Shown: one piece after another, positions 59,199 through 64,000 of the stretch
Layout: the number at the start of each line of letters is the position of its first letter
Position numbering within the stretch: position 1 is the first letter of the stretch
From: Fremontodendron californicum
Taxonomy: Eukaryota; Streptophyta; Magnoliopsida; Malvales; Malvaceae
Reading direction: 5' to 3'
NCBI GenBank assembly: GCA_030761205.1
Contig: JAULJL010000003.1
Location: 31,778,301 to 31,842,300, forward strand
Length of the DNA stretch: 64,000 nt
Made by a program: the position numbers and the translations under genes
Notes under the pieces: model-generated
The model's database searches: none
What the model was told of the DNA's origin: nothing
Seen by the model: only the letters and a program-made list of their open reading frames with translations

Positions 59199-59735
59199 AT
59201 GGATGATATTCTCACAAGATTGCAGAAACGATTTCCTCCTTTTCCTCGAAATATTTTACTGAAGCTTTACCAAGTTCGATTTGAAAGATTAAGAATGCTT
59301 ATGCACAAAGGGATTCCTGACGACATACGTTGGATAATTGAAGCCAAGGTACGTGAAGATGAATATCTTCCTGTTTTGCATTTACCAGGTACAGGTAGAA
59401 GCACTTTTGCAAAGAAGCGACGAGCAAAGCGCATGAGTTCAAATTGCCACAAATGTGCACGATGGACGTGTAACGGTAAATGTCGTTCTATTGGGATTCC
59501 GTCCTCTAATCGAGATGATAAAATTGAATTCATTAAGGATGGACTGAGTAAGGAGAATTTGGGTAATATCCAACTTTCTCTTGAGACGCATCCTAGTGGA
59601 GACGTACAAAGAGAAATTCTTGATTTATGGCCGCAATTCCAAAGGGAATGGCAACATCTTGGGAATCTGATGTTAAAAGACCCTGTTTGCCAGCTTGTAA
59701 GAAAACTGGATGGGAAGCATATCCTCGACTCATAG
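59199..59735 (+). CDS. Carlavirus-like cysteine-rich nucleic-acid-binding protein (178 aa), copy in element C
   Basis: Same protein as 22104-22640 with two replacements (Asp for Glu at 41, Phe for Tyr at 70). By eye there are four base differences over 537, two of them silent. The basic stretch (residues 71-79) and all four cysteines (83, 86, 91, 95) are kept. The open frame extends upstream without an ATG, so ATG 59199 is used. It is followed by the LOG-like gene, making a two-gene cargo. Two intact copies in two separate elements argue against chance survival of a relic. Likely role, from the viral family: binding nucleic acid, possibly blocking host RNA silencing; not shown here. Confidence 0.72.
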   Translation: MDDILTRLQKRFPPFPRNILLKLYQVRFERLRMLMHKGIPDDIRWIIEAKVREDEYLPVLHLPGTGRSTFAKKRRAKRMSSNCHKCARWTCNGKCRSIGIPSSNRDDKIEFIKDGLSKENLGNIQLSLETHPSGDVQREILDLWPQFQREWQHLGNLMLKDPVCQLVRKLDGKHILDS

Positions 59736-60004
59736 AAGGCGTTTAAGTCGTTTCTGGACGTAAAACCAGAGGAAGATGCCAAATACACTTTCGACGACAT
59801 TATTACTCTTGACTTTTACGGTTGATTTTTCTTCTCTTTTTGATTTTCTTCCTGAAATCACGCAAAAATCTTTTGTTAGGTTAACATTTTCTTCTGACAG
59901 GTCAGATACACTTTGGGCGACATTATTACTCTTGTCTGATTCACTACTCAGTCCTCTATATATTACACCATGTACTCATTCTCTTTCAGGCACTCGAAAA
60001 AAAA
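59736..60004 (+). promoter_or_regulatory. Intergenic region before LOG with repeat, TATA-like and acceptor-like sites
   Basis: A 32-bp direct repeat (AAATACACTTTCGACGACAT-type) starts near 59779 and again near 59905. TATATATTA is at 59957-59965. CTCTTTCAG|G gives an acceptor at 59988-59989, 15 bases before the LOG ATG. An out-of-frame ATG at 59970 would hinder translation from an unspliced RNA but would be removed by splicing at this acceptor. Confidence 0.5.
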
Positions 60005-60652
60005 ATGGAAAGTACTTCGTCCCAGCGCATTAAAAAAATTTGTGTCTTTGGAGGTGCTTATCCAGGGAAAAATAACATATTTGCTGATGAAGCCATAAGA
60101 GTTGGAGTAATACTTGCCCAACAAAAGATCCAGTTGATTTATGGAGGCGGTAGTACGGGTTTAATGGGAGCAGTCGCTACAGCAGCACACGCCGGAGGAA
60201 GTCCAGTTCTAGGAATCGTGCCAAAACTATTCACAGATTTTTGTGGACCTACCTTGGGTAAGGAAATACAAGTCTGGAGTATCCCTGAACGGATAACAAT
60301 CATGTACCATTCTGCCGATGCATTCATTGCTTTACCAGGAGGTCTGGGTACATTGGAAGAAATAGCTTGCGTGGCTTCTTGGTCATCTTTGGTCACAAAT
60401 AAGAAACCCATTGGTTTGCTTAATATTAATAGTTATTTTAGTAATTTGCTTTCATATTTAGATAATGCTGTGCATAATGGATTCATGTTTTCAGAGGCAA
60501 GGAGAACCATAATTTCTGCTACAACCATTGAAGATTTACTAAAAAAGCTCCAAGCTTATGAGTGTTTATCTGCTACGGTTGTTTCGCAAACGCTCGGAAA
60601 AAGAAAAAGAGATATGGACGAGCAAGGAGTGGATTGCACTTTGTCTTTGTGA
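60005..60652 (+). CDS. LOG: LOG-like cytokinin riboside 5'-monophosphate phosphoribohydrolase (215 aa), intronless, retrotransposon-borne
   Basis: LOG enzymes release active cytokinin base from cytokinin riboside monophosphate. Family signatures visible: VFGGAYPG (residues 14-21), the phosphate-binding glycine motif YGGGSTGLMG (46-55), the catalytic motif PGGLGTLEE (111-119), Arg96 in the segment before it, and KPIGLLN (134-140). Length fits plant LOGs. The Arg-Lys pair usual before the PGG motif reads Arg-Ile here, so activity needs testing. The C-terminal GKRKRD (198-203) could be a nuclear signal. Plant LOG genes normally have several introns; this one has none, consistent with capture from a spliced RNA. 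Its TGA overlaps a GACAT copy that marks the deletion seen in element B. The frame is fully open. Confidence 0.88.
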   Translation: MESTSSQRIKKICVFGGAYPGKNNIFADEAIRVGVILAQQKIQLIYGGGSTGLMGAVATAAHAGGSPVLGIVPKLFTDFCGPTLGKEIQVWSIPERITIMYHSADAFIALPGGLGTLEEIACVASWSSLVTNKKPIGLLNINSYFSNLLSYLDNAVHNGFMFSEARRTIISATTIEDLLKKLQAYECLSATVVSQTLGKRKRDMDEQGVDCTLSL

Positions 60653-60745
60653 CATTATCTAACATTTTGCTTGTTGTGTCTCAGTTATAATAAGTGGTTA
60701 GCAACCTCTGCAGGTAATATCTCCTAAATTCTACCTTTAAAATTT

Positions 60746-60763
60746 GACATTGGGGACAATGTC
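60746..60763 (+). other. Stem-loop GACATTG/CAATGTC in element C
   Basis: Identical to 23009-23026 of element B and followed by TAGTAGGGGG. Confidence 0.6.
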
Positions 60764-60817
60764 ATATTTTAGTAGGGGGTAAGGGACATATTTTGCTAAT
60801 TTAAAAAAAAAAAAAAA

Positions 60818-61019
60818 TTGTTGTGTTTTAAGCCATTTAGAAGTATTCATTCTGAACAAGGTCTGAGTAAGGGAGACTTGAGACATATCTTGTCAGTTTG
60901 ATTTCTTCTTTTAAAAAAAAAAAAAAAATAGTTTGTTGTGTTTTAAGCAATTTAGAAGTATTCATTCTGAACAAGGTCTGAGTAAGGGAGACTTGAGACA
61001 CACCTTGTCAGTTTGATTT
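60818..61019 (+). repeat. Tandem duplication of an 87-bp segment in the 3' region of C
   Basis: TTGTTGTGTTTTAAG through GTCAGTTTGATTT occurs at 60818-60904 and again at 60933-61019, with an A15 run between. Element B has it once (from about 23079). This looks like a template jump at the A-run. Confidence 0.8.
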
Positions 61020-61171
61020 TAATCTTTTTATGTTTACTTGTTAATTTTTGTTTAGTATTTTAGAATTATTTAGGTTGCATGAGTTTGTTTTGTTTTGAGT
61101 CTTAGTTGTTCCTATTCTTATGTTATTAGTTCTTTTCTCTTACACATGATTCTTTCATTTGGGTTAATAGA

Positions 61172-61193
61172 CTTACATTGAGGACAATGTAAG
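61172..61193 (+). other. Stem-loop CTTACATTG/CAATGTAAG in element C
   Basis: Nine-base-pair stem with an AGGA loop, followed by AAGTGTGGGGGG. The outer pairs differ from 60746-60763 while pairing is kept. Confidence 0.6.
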
Positions 61194-62741
61194 AATTAAG
61201 TGTGGGGGGAATGATTTAGGATTTCTTTTATTTTTGTCTACTATTTTTTTTATGAGTCTTTATTATTATTATTTTTTTTTTAGTGTGTTTTAGTTCCTTT
61301 TTAATACAATGATGAGATATGAATTGCATAAGTCTAAAACAGATTTATTAGTGAGAAGATTTTCATGAGAATTGAGCTTGATGTCAACCTTTTTATGAGC
61401 CAATGTTAATATGATATGTTGATTGAGAAAGAAGCATGTTTAGACTTAATCTGACTTGTATAATCATCCTTGTGAGTTTTTGAGCCTATAATGATTGATG
61501 CATTATACAAATCAATCTAATTTCTTTCTTGAGTGCTCTTATGATTACATGATTCTCTAGAACTTGCTTTAAACCGTTTGAGACTATATTGATACATGTG
61601 ACAACATGAATATGATAGAGGCATTAGGATTATAACCAGAGCCAAACAGCCATCCATTATTAATGTTCTAAGAGAACATCCCCACTAGTGAGCCAATTTG
61701 AGCCTACATTAAATATGCTGTTTTATTGGTAACCACAACTTACACCTAGCCTAAATATACTTATATCCTTACCCTTGTTCTAAAGATGGATTATATATTT
61801 TGAGACATATTGCAAAAAACAAGGGATATTTTTAGTTGAAAATTTGGGTTAGAAACAAGAAATAAGTGTGGGGGGAAAAGAAAAGAAAAGTCAAGAGAAA
61901 AAGAAATGGAATACTGGCAAATACATTCCTAAGTAAAAATTATGAATCATCTCTTGAATTTGTGGAAAAAGAAAAAGATGTTACAAAGTTGTTTAGAATG
62001 AAGAAAAGGCCCAACATGAATATTCGGCCTAGGTGACTATGTACTTGTAAAGAGTTTTGTGAAGTTTCTTTGTATGATCTTATTATGTCTCTAAACTTTA
62101 TGAACTCTTTGGAGCCTTTGTGATATCTTTATCCTTTTGTTATTCAACCACATTACAAACCCCTTGGCCCCATTACAACCTTGATTAAAGACCTCTTGAT
62201 TCATGAAGTTGTATGATCTAAATAGTGGAGAATAGGTGGACAAGCAAGAATATGGTAGAACTGTTTTCATGAGATTGATTGAGTGTAAACACTTCACCAC
62301 TACTTTAAAGAGTGAAAATCATGAGGGTATATCATGTGAGAAGTTGAGATTAAATTTGAACATGCACTATTTTGATTGAGATATGTTATGTTAATATTGG
62401 CTTAACTCAAACAATTTACATTCAAGCATGAATTTTTGTGAAATTCTTTAAGCTATTGATTAGTTTATAAGACTTGTTCAAAGATTGTCTCTAATTTGTA
62501 TTGAAAGGATTAGGAATAAATATTTTTAGTATATGTAGTTTATTTATATTTTAGTTTTTTAATGTTTGTGGGTATCGTTCTACTAAACCCTCACGAGACT
62601 AAACTCGTCCACTAGGGACACCTAGGGGTTTAAAGGCTTGTGTCACATGCTAAGTGCCACCGTGATTTCCTACGAAAGTGGATTAGATTAGATTTTCTTA
62701 TTTTATTTTTATTTGTTTTGCTCGAGGACTAGCAAAAAGCT

Positions 62742-62754
62742 AAGTGTGGGGGTG
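62742..62754 (+). other. Polypurine tract of element C
   Basis: AAGTGTGGGGGTG, identical to element B, directly before the 3' LTR. Confidence 0.85.
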
Positions 62755-64000
62755 TGATAACTCGTACAATTATATAGTTTTTAGTTATGTTTTATTATTG
62801 TTTTGTGTCAAATACGAGTTATTATTGTTTAGTCTAATTGTGTTTATGATCTTTTATATTTTTATGTAATTTGGTGTTTTTCACAAGTTTCTTTGAGTGA
62901 TTTCAGATTACTAGAATTAAGGGCAAATCCAGTTCAGTTCCAGTTCCGACACCTTTTTCCATATCAGCTATATCTGGAGTTTCACTGAAGCAATAAGGCT
63001 GAAATTTGTAGCCGTGCAAAGCTAAGAGGCATATCTATCTTTTTCATGTTTTACACTTCTTGAAACGGAGTCGTTTTCCCTAGCGAAATCGACCATCAAG
63101 TTGGCTGATGTGCAATGACGTCTGTGCTGACCTGTTTTCGTATTTTGCCCATATCTGCTTATCCACATCAGCAAATGAGCTGATTCCAATGGCTATGGAT
63201 CCGTAACTGATACGGGAACCTTTGTCTAGAACACCATATTATCAGATCAGGCCTCTAATATTGACGAAATCGACCATCAAGTTGGCTGATGTGCAATGAC
63301 GTCTGTGCTGACCTGTTTTCGTATTTCGCCCATATCTGCTTATCCACATCATCAAATGAGCTGATTCCAACGGCTATGGATCCGTAACGGATAGGGGAAC
63401 CTTTTTCTAGAAGACCATGTGATCAGATCAGGCCTCCAACATTGACGAAATCGACCATCAAGTTGGCTGATCAAAATTGTCATACAATATGACGAAAATT
63501 GTTAGAAAAATTCACCCACCTATTATACCTACCTTTGAAATTTGTAAAGCTTGTCTCTTGTCATTTAGCCCTCCAAAATGTGTATAAATAGAGGGCCTTG
63601 GATGATTGTAGAGGATCATATTGTACATAGGTAGGATATTAGCCATTTTAATAAAATTCTCTAAGTTTTCTTCTTCTTTCTTTTCTCTAGTTTTCTTTTT
63701 CTTTAGAGAGAGCAAGAGGTTGGATAATTAATATTCTTCCTCTTCTTCTTTCTTTCTTTTATTTTCTTCTTAGATTTTCTTTAATTTTATGTTTATGTTT
63801 ATAATGCCTATGCTAGGCTAAACTTCTATTTGGTTAAGGGTGATTTCAAAGCCCTAGACATGTTTTGTGATTGATTTTCAGATTCTATCTATCATTAATT
63901 TTCTATCAAAGTTGCTTATGTTCTTCTACAAGAATTGTTCATGATGTTGTCTAGATTTATTTAGGTGTACAACTAGATAGATCTTGATAATTATCTATTG
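62755..64000 (+). repeat. 3' LTR of element C, cut by the window end
   Basis: Matches the 5' LTR from its first base: the modules at 63086, 63267 and 63448 and the TATA box at 63583-63590 are at the same offsets. Roughly 890 bp should lie beyond the window. Confidence 0.95.

Larger units (their letters stand above)
60653..62741 (+). other. 3' noncoding region of element C
   Basis: Homologous to 22920-24665 of element B. It contains the hairpins at 60746-60763 and 61172-61193, a duplicated 87-bp segment (60818-60904 and 60933-61019) separated by an A-run, and internal AAGTGTGGGGGG copies (about 61199 and 61865). No credible gene. Confidence 0.75.
55452..64000 (+). mobile_element. Element C: young non-autonomous Athila-like retrotransposon carrying viral-type and LOG genes (3' end outside window)
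   Basis: 5' LTR 55452-57585, Athila-type primer site, gag-derived ORF, cysteine-rich protein gene, LOG-like gene, a 2-kb 3' noncoding region, polypurine tract, and a 3' LTR from 62755 running off the window. The visible parts of the two LTRs differ by about one substitution (near 55653 versus 62956) and one 17-bp repeat-unit difference (56389-56410 region), so insertion is recent. It encodes no protease, RT, RNase H or integrase. It sits in element H. The left flank ends ACTAT; the matching right duplication is not visible. Confidence 0.92.

Noticed and set aside
60139..60411. Minus-strand ORF over LOG
   Set aside because: Shadow of the plus-strand LOG frame.

Overview
The window is plant nuclear DNA made almost entirely of nested Ty3/gypsy-type LTR retrotransposons. 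A eudicot is likely but cannot be proven from this sequence. No ordinary host gene is visible. Evidence for a plant: an Ogre/Tat-type element family with 4.8-kb LTRs, an upstream DUF7745-like ORF, an intron between protease and reverse transcriptase (RT), and a second archaeal-type RNase H; and an Athila-type family with the tRNA-Asp-like primer site TGGCGCCGTTGCCGGGGA.

Layout. (1) The oldest layer, H, is a broken Ogre-like element on the minus strand. It is split into 52781-55451 and 1-844. (2) A 51.9-kb composite Ogre-like block, A (845-52780, plus strand), sits inside the RT of H and is flanked by the 5-bp duplication GTAAC. Its order is LTR1 (845-5663), internal region 1 (5664-27441), truncated LTR2 (27442-29496), an internal-region tail (29497-30168), LTR3 (30169-34898), internal region 2 (34899-47939) and LTR4 (47940-52780). 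Both internal regions encode ORF1, gag-protease, an intron and pol, all broken by stops and frameshifts. (3) Element B (17356-26161, plus strand, duplication GAAAC) is a young Athila-like non-autonomous element inserted in the 3' part of internal region 1. (4) Element C (55452 to beyond the window end, plus strand) is a related young element inserted in the gag region of H.

The most unusual content is in B and C. Both lack RT, RNase H and the integrase core. B keeps one intact 927-codon ORF in which gag-protease is fused in frame to the integrase C-terminus. C keeps only a 363-codon gag-derived ORF. Both carry an intact 178-aa ORF (22104-22640 and 59199-59735) resembling the cysteine-rich nucleic-acid-binding proteins of carlaviruses and relatives. 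C also carries an intact, intronless LONELY GUY (LOG)-like cytokinin-activating enzyme gene (60005-60652). B shows a short-repeat deletion scar exactly where LOG sits in C, so the ancestor probably carried both genes. Splice-acceptor-like sequences lie immediately upstream of the cargo ORFs, suggesting expression from spliced subgenomic RNAs. Movement would need enzymes from an autonomous relative.

Other signals outside protein genes: a repeated bulged hairpin in the RNA leaders of B and C, covarying hairpins in the 3' regions of both families, duplicated TGACGTCT-containing U3 modules in C, and minisatellite arrays (unit about 24 bp, CTTCGGGCACC core) in the 3' region of A. All comparisons were made by eye between copies inside the window. 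Family names come from motif recognition, not database search.
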